From positions 174,256 through 238,255 of the forward strand of contig JAJPIK010000067.1 in NCBI GenBank assembly GCA_021324795.1: 64,000 nucleotides of DNA, given 5' to 3'. Source of the DNA: Chloroflexota bacterium. GTDB taxonomy: Bacteria > Chloroflexota > UBA6077 > FW602-bin22 > CADDYW01. The translations under genes and the position numbers were made by a program. Below the pieces are notes generated by a model, which was not told the origin of the DNA, ran no database searches, and saw only the letters and a list, made by a program, of their open reading frames with translations. Positions 20,530-29,362 of this stretch are shown piece by piece (position 1 is the stretch's first letter; each line of letters opens with the position of its first letter).

Positions 20530-20643
20530 AAAACTTGGCGATTTGACCCTCTGACTGGTTACGTTTTGTATTCACACGCTTCCAAACGAAAGAATGCACG
20601 CAGAGAGAGGGTAACGTTTTCTCAGAGAGGCAGTCCAACGACC

Positions 20644-21330
20644 GTGCGTATCCTCCTACAAGTACTCTCGTGGCTGTGTATTCTTCTCTTACCGATCGTT
20701 GTGACGAGCGCGATCGTGACGACGCTATTCTACGACGCCGGGTTCTACCATGCTGGCGAAACAAAGTACGACGTCGAAGCGACCACGGGGATGTCCACGA
20801 TGGAGCTGGATCGAGTCAATCAAGGAATCATCCGATTCTTTAGCTCATCGGAATCCCTACCTGATGCGCTGAGTCAAAGCGGTGCCAACCCGGACGTGTT
20901 CAAGCAAAAAGAGATCCTACACATGAACGACGTCCGCTCCTTGATTCAAGTGATCTCTCATATCGAATTCGTGTCGTTACTCATCGTCATTGCCTTTATC
21001 GGCACTGGTCTCGTGGCTGCACCCTGGGGGGGTCGCCAGGCGATCGCCCGTACGTTGACTCTCGGTGCACTATTGACTTTTCTTCTAGTGATCATCACCG
21101 GAGTTTTGAGCTATACGTCGTTTGATCAGCTTTTCCTCACTTTTCACGAGACGGTTTTTCAGAACAACTATTGGGAGCTGGATCCACGCACCGATCATTT
21201 GATCCAAATGTTCCCTTTCGGATTCTGGTATGACGCGATACTTACGGTCGCTTTGCGTGTTTTATTAGTGACGGTTGCTTTAGGTGCTAGTGGCGTGATG
21301 CTAAGCCGACTGGAGCGGAGGCGGACGTGA
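20644..21330 (+). CDS. TIGR01906/DUF1461-like integral membrane protein
   Basis: GTG start 20644; VRILLQVLSWLCILLLPIVVTSAIVTTLFYDAGFYHAGETKYDVEATTGMSTMELDRVNQGIIRFFSS. Confidence 0.75.
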   Translation: MRILLQVLSWLCILLLPIVVTSAIVTTLFYDAGFYHAGETKYDVEATTGMSTMELDRVNQGIIRFFSSSESLPDALSQSGANPDVFKQKEILHMNDVRSLIQVISHIEFVSLLIVIAFIGTGLVAAPWGGRQAIARTLTLGALLTFLLVIITGVLSYTSFDQLFLTFHETVFQNNYWELDPRTDHLIQMFPFGFWYDAILTVALRVLLVTVALGASGVMLSRLERRRT

Positions 21331-22199
21331 GGCTTTCTTGGCTCAACCGCAGCGGGGTAGGGATGGGATTTTTGACTCAACCAGCGTTGGTCGTGCCACC
21401 CGATTTATCGACAAATGGCACCGCAGCCTCCGTTTTCAAACCCAGTGGTGATTGGCTGTCGGCCCGCCTCCACCGGCGCACGATTCTCGCCACCTTGCTC
21501 GCGATGGCCTTGGGCGTCTTTGTCATAGCCCAATGGCAAAGCCAAGTTACCGAATCATCGAACGTCGCCGGCTCGCGCAACAGTTCAATCCAGCAGACGA
21601 TAGATCGGCTTGAAGCTGAACAAAGTCAGCTCAAGAAACAGATCACCGATCTGCGAGCTCAGACCGCCGCCGAGCAGCAACAGATGTCTCGCAGCCAATC
21701 TGCCGTTGCCAGCTTGAGTTCTGCCCTGGCCACCCAACGAGCTCTAGCCGGCACGGTGCCTCTCCAAGGGAATGGTATCGAGATCCTCCTCGACGATAGC
21801 ACCGCTACGCGACTCCTGCCTTCGGATGATCCGGACAACTACCTCGTTCACGAGTACCAGATTCGCGATATTGTCAACCTCTTGTGGGGCTCTGGCGCGG
21901 TCGGAATCGCGGTCAACGGTGAGCGTTTCGTTAATTCGACGTCGGTATACTGCGTGGGTACCACGATTCTGATCAACGATACGCGGACCTCGCCGCCTTA
22001 TCACATCATTGCCGTTGGTGACGTGGCCTCAATCCAAAAGGCGCTCCAAGATAGCAGCAATCTCAGCGATCTCAAGGCCCGCGTTAACATGTACGGTTTG
22101 GTCATGAAGGTCGTCAAAGTTGGTCCTTTTACCCTACCGGCGTACGATGGGAGCGTTAACATGAAGTATACGGTGATCGCCAATGGCACGCCAGGCTGA
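21327..22199 (+). CDS. DUF881 family protein (copy 1)
   Basis: 290 aa; one TM, coiled coil, GNGIEILLDD..LVHEYQIRDIVNLLWGSGAVGIAVNGERFVNSTSVYCVGTTILINDTRTSPPYHIIAVGD. Confidence 0.8.
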   Translation: MRLSWLNRSGVGMGFLTQPALVVPPDLSTNGTAASVFKPSGDWLSARLHRRTILATLLAMALGVFVIAQWQSQVTESSNVAGSRNSSIQQTIDRLEAEQSQLKKQITDLRAQTAAEQQQMSRSQSAVASLSSALATQRALAGTVPLQGNGIEILLDDSTATRLLPSDDPDNYLVHEYQIRDIVNLLWGSGAVGIAVNGERFVNSTSVYCVGTTILINDTRTSPPYHIIAVGDVASIQKALQDSSNLSDLKARVNMYGLVMKVVKVGPFTLPAYDGSVNMKYTVIANGTPG

Positions 22200-22977
22200 C
22201 GAACGGGATGCTGCTACCCCTGATTTCAGAATCGTGCGGTCGCTTGGCGCACCGGGCGCTGACCGGCTTCTCCTTCAATCGAAGGAACGACGCATACCAT
22301 TTAAGAGGATACGCTCGTGGCTTGGCACATCGCGCCTCGGTTTGTTCTTTGTCTGCCTCATTTTTGGTTTTGCGCTCATGATCCAGCTCCGAACCCAAGA
22401 GTCTTTGCGGCAATCGACGAGTGGGGAGTCAGCTAACGACCTCGCAACCATTGCCGGGGATCTCTACGATAGCAACACCTTGCTCCGCCAAGAGGTCGAC
22501 ACTCTTCTCTCACAGCAGGGCAATTTCACGCGATCGTACGACGCTGGCAAGCAGGAAGATCTGGCAGCCGAAGAGGCGCGACTAGAAGCATTCAATGGTG
22601 TCGTTGAAGTAACCGGACCAGGGGTTGAGCTAACGATTGATGCGGCACTCCGTCCGGTCGACGTCGAGGACCTCTTGAACGAAGTACGTAACGCGGGGGC
22701 CGAGGCAATCGCGATTAGCGGCCAGCGGGTTGTCTACAACACGGCAATCGGCGGGAAGACTGGTCAAGTCACAGTCAATGGCGTCAAGATCACGTCGCCG
22801 GTCGTTTTTGATGCCATCGGTGCACCTGACGTGCTCGAACCAGCCCTGGCGCGCAAAGGCGGCATGCTGAGCTACCTGCGCACGTCTTATCCGCAGGCAC
22901 AAATCACTTTGACGAGGCAAAACAACCTGGATTTGCCGGCCTACCCGAATCAGATCCCGATCCACCCGGCGAGCTAG
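22183..22977 (+). CDS. DUF881 family protein (copy 2)
   Basis: 264 aa; VEVTGPGVELTIDAALRPVDVEDLLNEVRNAGAEAIAISGQRVVYNTAIGGKTGQVTVNGVKITSPVVFDAIG. Confidence 0.8.
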   Translation: MARQADERDAATPDFRIVRSLGAPGADRLLLQSKERRIPFKRIRSWLGTSRLGLFFVCLIFGFALMIQLRTQESLRQSTSGESANDLATIAGDLYDSNTLLRQEVDTLLSQQGNFTRSYDAGKQEDLAAEEARLEAFNGVVEVTGPGVELTIDAALRPVDVEDLLNEVRNAGAEAIAISGQRVVYNTAIGGKTGQVTVNGVKITSPVVFDAIGAPDVLEPALARKGGMLSYLRTSYPQAQITLTRQNNLDLPAYPNQIPIHPAS

Positions 22978-22988
22978 AAGCTCCCCAC

Positions 22989-23222
22989 TCAGTGGCCGCC
23001 GCAGGAGCATGCGCCCCCACATCCACATCCACCAGAGCTTGCCGTCGGTAGATCCGAAGCGCGCGTGCCACTCGGATAGAAAGTCGCAAATACCGAGATC
23101 AGGCGTCGAGATCGGGTACTGCCGCAGCTCGGGCAGGTCATCGCATCGTCGGCATGCTCGTGCTTGATCAAACGGTCAAATCGTGTGTCACAATCAGCGC
23201 AACGATATTCATATAGCGGCAT
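22989..23222 (-). CDS. FmdB-family zinc ribbon protein
   Basis: MPLYEYRCADCDTRFDRLIKHEHADDAMTCPSCGS; Gly/Cys tail GGCGCGGACSCGGH. Confidence 0.9.
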   Translation of the reverse strand: MPLYEYRCADCDTRFDRLIKHEHADDAMTCPSCGSTRSRRLISVFATFYPSGTRASDLPTASSGGCGCGGACSCGGH

Positions 23223-23303
23223 TTGGGCCTCACCCTCTCTGGGACCAGCTACGATTCAAACTCGAGTTCAAGCTCTAGTCCAAGGTTAAGGATACCGTCA
23301 TCA

Positions 23304-23999
23304 ATGTCTGTCCGTCAACAGGTGATGCGCTTCTTCCTCGACGTTCTCTACCCTCCCCGTTGCGTTGGCTGTCGTGAGCGAGGAAGTTGGCTGTGTCAAC
23401 GATGCCTTGCCGCTACCCCACGACTTCCAGCCGATCACTGCCGCCACTGCGCCATCCCCATGAGCGGAGCAGCGGTGTGCCCGGACTGCTGGCGCGATCC
23501 CCCAGAATTCGAGCAAGTGAGCTGCGCGTTTTTATTTGAAGGTCCAATTCGCGCCGCGATCCACCAGCTCAAATACCGAGGAGCACGCCACCTGGCCGAG
23601 CCCATGGTCCAAGCAGCGCTGACCGAACTGTCCGTGCCGCCGAGTGATCTTGTTGTTCCGGTGCCCTTGCATCCGCGACGCTTAGCTGAGCGGGGTTATA
23701 ATCAGTCCGCGCTCCTTGCTCAAGCGCTTTCAGCGATCACTAACCTTTCGCTCGTTGACAATGCGCTGCAGCGGGTCAAAGATACTCCGGCTCAGGTCTC
23801 CCTACCCGGGAAAGAGCGTTGGCTGAACGTCCGAGGCGCCTTTCACGCCGACCCCGGCGCGTTCGCCCACCAGTCAGTTCTCCTGCTCGACGACGTGGCA
23901 ACCACCGGCAGCACGCTTCGCGCGGCCGCCAGAGCGATCAAACGTAGTGGTGCACGACAAGTGGATGCATTGATCATGGCGCGGGCAGTGATCCACTAA
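23304..23999 (+). CDS. comF: ComF family protein
   Basis: VLYPPRCVGCRERGSWLCQRC, HCRHCAIPMSGAAVCPDCW, VLLLDDVATTGSTLRAAARAIKRSGA. Confidence 0.9.
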   Translation: MSVRQQVMRFFLDVLYPPRCVGCRERGSWLCQRCLAATPRLPADHCRHCAIPMSGAAVCPDCWRDPPEFEQVSCAFLFEGPIRAAIHQLKYRGARHLAEPMVQAALTELSVPPSDLVVPVPLHPRRLAERGYNQSALLAQALSAITNLSLVDNALQRVKDTPAQVSLPGKERWLNVRGAFHADPGAFAHQSVLLLDDVATTGSTLRAAARAIKRSGARQVDALIMARAVIH

Positions 24000-24055
24000 T
24001 GACACGATGGCACCACCGAGTTACTCCTGGTCCTGTGAGCAACCAGAGCAGATGA

Positions 24056-24099
24056 CATTGGCTGGCCCCCTAATCCCCTCCCAGAGGGGGAGAGAATTA
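24056..24099. repeat. Intergenic repeat, copy A
   Basis: ATTGGCTGGCCCCCTAATCCCCTCCCAGAGGGGGAGAGAATTA, similar to 27631-27681. Confidence 0.5.
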
Positions 24100-25119
24100 G
24101 ACTAACAGCCACCCCATTGCTCGATACCATTTGGCGGTATCGGCAAGGCCTCGCTGGAGTGGAACCCGAGGCTCAAACCCTAGCTCGCACTTCGCCCGAG
24201 TGTTCCGACAAGCCCAAAAGCCGCCAAGAATTTCTTCTGCCTTCCAGCGGTCAAAGATAATTGGTGTGCCGGTCACCTCGCGTGCTGCCTCTGCGATGCG
24301 CCCAGCCAGACGAAGCATCCATCCGGAGACCGGCACCTTCACTCCATGTCGTCCAACCGCGGTGCCAATCAACGTCATGAGCTCGCGATACGAAGGTGTT
24401 TCATCGCCAGCAATAAAGTAGGTTCGGCCGACGGCCTCGGCAGAAGTCGCCGCGATCAGAATTCCGTCGGCTGCGTCGGCCGCGTGGACGATGCTCAACT
24501 CGCCTTCTACCGGCAAGGACGGGACAAGGCCGAGGGCGGCACACTGAAAGATCGCCAACGTCTCACGATCTCGCGGTCCATAGATCGAAGGCGGACGGAT
24601 GATCGTCACCGGTAGCCGCTTGGAATAAGCCGTCGCGACTTGTTCTTGCTGCCACTTGCTGTTACCATAAGGGGTAGTCGGGCAACAGGGTGAAGACTCA
24701 TCCAGCGGATCCCCCGGCAGCGAAGGGCCGACCGCGGCCAGGCTGCTAACGACGACCACTCGCCTCAGCCAGGGGGCCACGTTCTGACAGGCCTCCAAGA
24801 GATTAATCGTACCGAGATAGTTCACACGATAATAGGCGCTTGGCGAGCGTGCTTTGATCAGGCTAGCAAGGTGAAAAACGTAATCCACATCGCGCAAGGG
24901 GAATGACAGGGAATCAGGATCGGTGACGTCACCATGGCAGAACTGGATCCCAGACGATGGAAGGAAGACGCAGTTGCTGCTCGCTCGAACGAGGCATCGG
25001 ACCGAAGCGCCAGCATCGACCAAGCGCTCAACAACGTAGCTGCCGAGAAAACCAGTCGCTCCGGTAACCAGGCAGGTTCGCCCTTTGAGCGCATCGAAGG
25101 CCATCTCTACTGCAGTCAA
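24097..25119 (-). CDS. NAD-dependent epimerase/dehydratase (extended SDR, 3beta-HSD-like)
   Basis: 340 aa; CLVTGATGFLGSYVVERLVDAGASVRCLVR; YRVNYLGTINLLEAC; YGNSKWQQEQ (YxxxK). Confidence 0.88.
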   Translation of the reverse strand: MTAVEMAFDALKGRTCLVTGATGFLGSYVVERLVDAGASVRCLVRASSNCVFLPSSGIQFCHGDVTDPDSLSFPLRDVDYVFHLASLIKARSPSAYYRVNYLGTINLLEACQNVAPWLRRVVVVSSLAAVGPSLPGDPLDESSPCCPTTPYGNSKWQQEQVATAYSKRLPVTIIRPPSIYGPRDRETLAIFQCAALGLVPSLPVEGELSIVHAADAADGILIAATSAEAVGRTYFIAGDETPSYRELMTLIGTAVGRHGVKVPVSGWMLRLAGRIAEAAREVTGTPIIFDRWKAEEILGGFWACRNTRAKCELGFEPRVPLQRGLADTAKWYRAMGWLLV

Positions 25120-26234
25120 TAATTTCCAACCTGATAAATGAGATCAGCCATTTGACGAGCGGCTAATGGCTTGCCGTGACGCCAGGCATTCGCCGTCATC
25201 CAACGACGTTCATCAGGATTTCTAACTAACTTAGCCAGATTGCCGACGATCTTCGGGACCGGACCAGGGGCAAAGCCAACACCACGGCTCTCGACAAAGG
25301 TGCCGTTCCCTTCCTCTTGACCAGGAAGGGTTTGGGTCAAGATGACCGGCCGCCCTGCGACGAGGGACTCGGCAATCGTTTGTGGTCCCCCTTTGGTGAT
25401 GACCACGTCTGATGCGTGCATCAGTTCGGGAATAGTTTTGACAAAGCCTAAAACGAAGGTAGGCGTTCGCAGCCGCGAACGCTCCAGTCGCTGGCGCAGG
25501 CGCTGATTGCGGCCACAGACGACGATGAGCTGTACGTCGAGATCGGTCGCCTGTATCTCGCGAACGATCTCTTCGAGTCCACCTGCCCCTTCCCCACCAC
25601 CGATCAGCAGCGCCGTGAAGCGCCCCGGGTCGAGCCCCATGGTAGCACGGAGCTCGGCTGGCGTCGTCTCGACAGTGGCAAAGCACTCGTCCACCGGCAG
25701 GCCCAGACAACGTACCCGGTCTGAATCTGCTCCCCAACCGATGACGCACCGAAAGCTTTCGGTCGTCGCGGTGTTGAGTAGGTCCAAACGCGGATCGACC
25801 CAGCTCACGTGAACTGAAACAAGCTCGCTCACGCTCGCCACCACTGGGATCTTGCGGCTGTACACTTCGACCGCATCGAGAATCGGTCGATTGGCGAGCG
25901 GATGAGTATTGACGACAACGTCCGGTTGGTATTCCTCGAACAGATGCAAAACTTTCTGTCGGGTGGCCGGCCAACTGAACCGGGAGAACACTTGATAGCG
26001 TCGCGGATCGTTGACGGCATAATACAGCCACCCATAGAACCAGGGGGCAACTCGAATGACCGGTCCATACAGTCGTGTCACCCGTTCGACGACACTTGGT
26101 GAGCCAACGCCGAAAACGTCGGCGATTTCGACCGAAACAGAGCTACCAAACTGACGATGCAGGGCTTTCTCGAGCGCAAGAGACATTGCTCGATGACCAC
26201 CACCGGTATGCGACATGGCGATCAAAACGCGCAC
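25116..26234 (-). CDS. MGDG synthase/UgtP-like (GT28-type) glycosyltransferase
   Basis: 372 aa; MRVLIAMSHTGGGHRAMSLALEKAL, VVNTHPLANRPIL, LIGGGEGAGGLEEI, VVITKGGPQTIAESLVAGRPVILTQTLPGQEEGN; 4-nt overlap with the SDR. Confidence 0.88.
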   Translation of the reverse strand: MRVLIAMSHTGGGHRAMSLALEKALHRQFGSSVSVEIADVFGVGSPSVVERVTRLYGPVIRVAPWFYGWLYYAVNDPRRYQVFSRFSWPATRQKVLHLFEEYQPDVVVNTHPLANRPILDAVEVYSRKIPVVASVSELVSVHVSWVDPRLDLLNTATTESFRCVIGWGADSDRVRCLGLPVDECFATVETTPAELRATMGLDPGRFTALLIGGGEGAGGLEEIVREIQATDLDVQLIVVCGRNQRLRQRLERSRLRTPTFVLGFVKTIPELMHASDVVITKGGPQTIAESLVAGRPVILTQTLPGQEEGNGTFVESRGVGFAPGPVPKIVGNLAKLVRNPDERRWMTANAWRHGKPLAARQMADLIYQVGNY

Positions 26235-26259
26235 GTCAGGTGCCCTCCTCGGTCATGCG

Positions 26260-27444
26260 TCAGAGGATACCTAAGCGTCTACCCGTCGATTCCATGACCT
26301 CGAGCGCATAATCAAGGTGCTGGCGCGTATGAGTTGCCATCAGACTCGTCCGAATCAACGCGCGGTCGGGTTCGACGGCCGGACTGACCGCGGCATTGGT
26401 AAAGACACCACCGTCGAACAAACCACGCCAGAACATCGCAAGTCGCATCTCATCGCCGACGATCAAGGGGATGACCGGGCTACTACTCTGACCGGTTGAG
26501 AAATGTAGGTCGTTGAGGCCTCTTTGCAGATAACGGGTGTTCTCCCAAAGCTTCTCTCTTCGTTCGGGCTCGTTCTCAATAATATCGAGCGCGGCGAGCG
26601 CTGCCGCCGTGCTCGCCGGCGGTAGGGCCGCGCTGAAGAGCAATGCCCGGGCCATGTGGCGAATGTAGTAGATCACGTCAACGTTACCCGCGACGAATCC
26701 GCCAATCGAGGCGAACGACTTGCTGAACGTCGCGGTAATTAAGTCGACTTCATCGAGTAATCCAAAGTGCTCGGCGACTCCCCGTCCCCCCGCACCGAAA
26801 ACGCCGACACTGTGCGCTTCGTCGATGAGCAGACGCGCCCCGTATTTCTTCTTGAGGCGAACCAGTTCCGGAACGTTGGCGACGTCACCTTCCATACTGT
26901 AGACACCATCGACGATGATCAATATCCCTCTTTTGGGATCGATACCTTGAAGAACTCGCTCGAGATCCGCCATATCGTTGTGCTTGAAACGGATGGTCTC
27001 CGCCATTGAGAGGCGGCAGCCATCGATAATGCTCGCGTGGACACTCCGATCGAGAACGATCGTGTCGTGGCGTCCGGCAATCGCGGTGATCGCTCCCAGG
27101 TTCGTTTGAAAGCCCGTCGTGAAAACGAGCGTATCATCCTTGAGGACAAAGCGCGCCAATCGGCTTTCCAGCTCTCGGTGTAAGTCAAGAGTTCCATTCA
27201 TTAACCGGGATCCGGTGCAGCCGCTTCCATAGCGATCAATAGCGAGCCGCGCGGCTTCTTTGACGCGAGGATCCTGAGTCAACCCAAGATAATTGTTCGA
27301 GCCAAGCATGACAAATCGTCGTCCTTGGATCGTCACTTCGGGGCCTGCTTCCGATTCCAAGGGAATGAAGAACGGATAGCATCCCATCGCCTCGACTTCG
27401 CGCGGCTTCGTTAGCGTAGCACATTTTGCGAATAAGTCTGCCAT
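26260..27444 (-). CDS. Alpha-oxoamine synthase family PLP enzyme, serine palmitoyltransferase-like
   Basis: MADLFAKCATLTKPREVEAMGCYPFFIPLES..; GSNNYLGLTQDPRV, GSGCTGSRLMNGTLDLHRELE, VHASIIDG, VDGVYSMEGDVA, LIDEAHSVGVFGAGGRGVAE, TFSKSFASIGGF. Confidence 0.88.
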   Translation of the reverse strand: MADLFAKCATLTKPREVEAMGCYPFFIPLESEAGPEVTIQGRRFVMLGSNNYLGLTQDPRVKEAARLAIDRYGSGCTGSRLMNGTLDLHRELESRLARFVLKDDTLVFTTGFQTNLGAITAIAGRHDTIVLDRSVHASIIDGCRLSMAETIRFKHNDMADLERVLQGIDPKRGILIIVDGVYSMEGDVANVPELVRLKKKYGARLLIDEAHSVGVFGAGGRGVAEHFGLLDEVDLITATFSKSFASIGGFVAGNVDVIYYIRHMARALLFSAALPPASTAAALAALDIIENEPERREKLWENTRYLQRGLNDLHFSTGQSSSPVIPLIVGDEMRLAMFWRGLFDGGVFTNAAVSPAVEPDRALIRTSLMATHTRQHLDYALEVMESTGRRLGIL

Positions 27445-27630
27445 GAATCTCCTCCGACCGGAACGGCTGCGCCAGTCCATAGTAGGCCATGCTCTTATCA
27501 ACGTCAACTGAGAGGCCGCCCCCCTGCTTTCAAGCGGTATCAATTATGCGAAACCGGGAACGACTAACGGACCAGAGAGTTTACGCATGCCCTACTTACA
27601 CGTGGCTAATTGGGCCACCACAGCAAGTAA

Positions 27631-27681
27631 AATTGGCAGGTAGCCCCTACCCTAACCTTCGTCCCAGAGGGAGAGAGAATA
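27631..27681. repeat. Intergenic repeat, copy B
   Basis: AATTGGCAGGTAGCCCCTACCCTAACCTTCGTCCCAGAGGGAGAGAGAATA, similar to 24056-24099 in the same orientation. Confidence 0.5.
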
Positions 27682-27698
27682 TCCGAGGAGGGAAGCAC

Positions 27699-27920
27699 AT
27701 GGGAGTTGATACCGCACAAATGGTGCGCGACGCTCTGGCCTTTGACGGACGAATCAACGAAGCCAATCTACTGGTTCGGTATGGCGAAGGAGTCGTTACC
27801 CTGAGTGGCGTCCTATTTAGCGAGCAAGAGAAGGAAGCCGCCGAGGATATCGCCCGGCACATACCGGGAGTCGAACGCGTCGTCAACGAAATCCTGGTCA
27901 TGAAAGTCACGGCACGCTGA
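27699..27920 (+). CDS. BON domain protein
   Basis: MGVDTAQMVRDALAFDGRINEANLLVRYGEGVVTLSGVLFSEQEKEAAEDIARHIPGVERVVNEILV; GAGGAGG RBS. Confidence 0.85.
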   Translation: MGVDTAQMVRDALAFDGRINEANLLVRYGEGVVTLSGVLFSEQEKEAAEDIARHIPGVERVVNEILVMKVTAR

Positions 27921-28031
27921 AGTCGCAATAAAGCGCAAACGGCCGCCATATCGGTTAGCTTCTAGTCTTCTTGCTGTACCTACCCCCAAACCTTAGAATA
28001 TCGTGAGATAAGGCACGATTAAGGGGCAACC

Positions 28032-28835
28032 ATGGCGTCACCTCGCCTGCTGCGTACCGATGCCGTGGTATTACGTCGGCACGACCTAGGAGAAACTGAC
28101 CGCATCGTCACGCTCTACACGAGTGCTTACGGCAAGCTGCGGGCCGTTGCTAAGGGAATACGCCGCCCGACGAGCAAGCTTGGCGGACACCTCGAGCTCT
28201 TTACCCACAGTCGGCTGATGCTGGCTCGCGGCCGTAACCTTGACGTGATCACCCAGGTCGAAACCGTCTCGTCTTTTCTTGGCTTGCGCGAGGATCTTTG
28301 GCGCACCGGCCTGGCCTATTACGTTGCCGAGCTCATCGATCGACTTACTGAGGAACGAGCGGAAAATCCCGCCTTGTTCGATCTCCTGATTGCAACCTTT
28401 GAGCGGCTCGCCTCCGCCCGTCGTCCGGATCAAGTGGTCAGGCTCTTTGAGATGCAAGCCGTGGGTCTACTAGGCTACCGCCCGGAGCTACGCGACTGTG
28501 TGCTCTGCCGCAAGCCGTTGGAACCGGTCGGAAACGCCTTCAGTATCCCCAATGGTGGTGTTCTTTGCAGCATCTGCCGAACCGCGGATCCGCAAGCGAC
28601 TCCCCTCACGACCAACGGGTTGAAAGTCTTGCGCCTTTATCAAGAGGGAAACTGGAACCTGGCCAGCCGCCTTCACTTGAGTCCGGAGCTCGTCAGCGAG
28701 TTGGAGCACGTGTGCACAGGGTATGCCACGAGCGTGGCCGACAGCCAACTCAAATCAGCCAACTTCGTCGCGTCGCTGCGACGGGAAGGCTTGGGCCGCG
28801 ACGCAAGCCCGGCGAGCACCAATAAGCCCGTCTGA
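28032..28835 (+). CDS. recO: DNA repair protein RecO
   Basis: LRTDAVVLRRHDLGETDRIVTLYTSAYGKLRAVAKGIRRPTSKLGGHLELFTHSRL; CVLCRKPL..CSICR. Confidence 0.95.
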   Translation: MASPRLLRTDAVVLRRHDLGETDRIVTLYTSAYGKLRAVAKGIRRPTSKLGGHLELFTHSRLMLARGRNLDVITQVETVSSFLGLREDLWRTGLAYYVAELIDRLTEERAENPALFDLLIATFERLASARRPDQVVRLFEMQAVGLLGYRPELRDCVLCRKPLEPVGNAFSIPNGGVLCSICRTADPQATPLTTNGLKVLRLYQEGNWNLASRLHLSPELVSELEHVCTGYATSVADSQLKSANFVASLRREGLGRDASPASTNKPV

Positions 28836-28864
28836 AGCCGACTGGTCAACCGGTCACTGGTGAT

Positions 28865-28893
28865 TTGCGTTTTTAAGCGCTTTATCGTATGAT
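28865..28893 (+). promoter_or_regulatory. Putative sigma70 promoter of tRNA-Tyr
   Basis: TTGCGT, 17-nt spacer, TATGAT. Confidence 0.6.
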
Positions 28894-28936
28894 AATATGT
28901 GTCGGGCACAGTGAAGGCTGTGCCCTTCGCTCACCT

Positions 28937-29021
28937 GGAGGGGTGGGTGAGTGGTTAATACCAACAGACTGTAAATCTGTCGCCTGAAATGGCTACGCAG
29001 GTTCGAATCCTGCCCCCTCCA
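28937..29021 (+). tRNA. tRNA-Tyr (anticodon GTA, class II with long variable arm)
   Basis: GGAGGGG...CCCCTCC acceptor stem, ACAGACTGTAAATCTGT anticodon arm, GCAGGTTCGAATCCTGC T arm. Confidence 0.97.
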
Positions 29022-29192
29022 CCGCGTTACCGCTTCGATGCTTTCCCCCGATGGACAATCAGATCATTGTTCTAGCACGTCTTTCCGACGAAGCGAGGCG
29101 GGTGATCGCCAGACGAGCGGGTAACGTTCTCCAATGTGGTATCCCCTCACCCTTACTCAACTCGTCCTTCGCCGACGATCATTCGCCGAGTC

Positions 29193-29221
29193 TTGGCAGT
29201 CTCCTTTGAATCGCGTATGAT
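29193..29221 (+). promoter_or_regulatory. Putative sigma70 promoter of argJBD
   Basis: TTGGCA (29193-29198), 17-nt spacer, TATGAT (29216-29221). Confidence 0.55.
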
Positions 29222-29362
29222 TACGCTTGCTGATGCCGCTCTGAGGAATCGGCGGACGGGAGACTATCGTGACAGGGAAGAAATTGGTCTCTGCTCGATC
29301 GCCATCCTCCCTTTCAGCCTATTCAGCCTATTCCCGAGTTATTCTAAAGCGCTCAGGAGCGT

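Noticed and set aside
25231-26031. 266-aa reverse ORF inside the GT28-like gene
   Set aside because: Same-strand alternative frame of a recognisable glycosyltransferase.
29316-29334. Short direct repeat TCAGCCTAT TCAGCCTAT upstream of argJ
   Set aside because: Only two units; likely chance.
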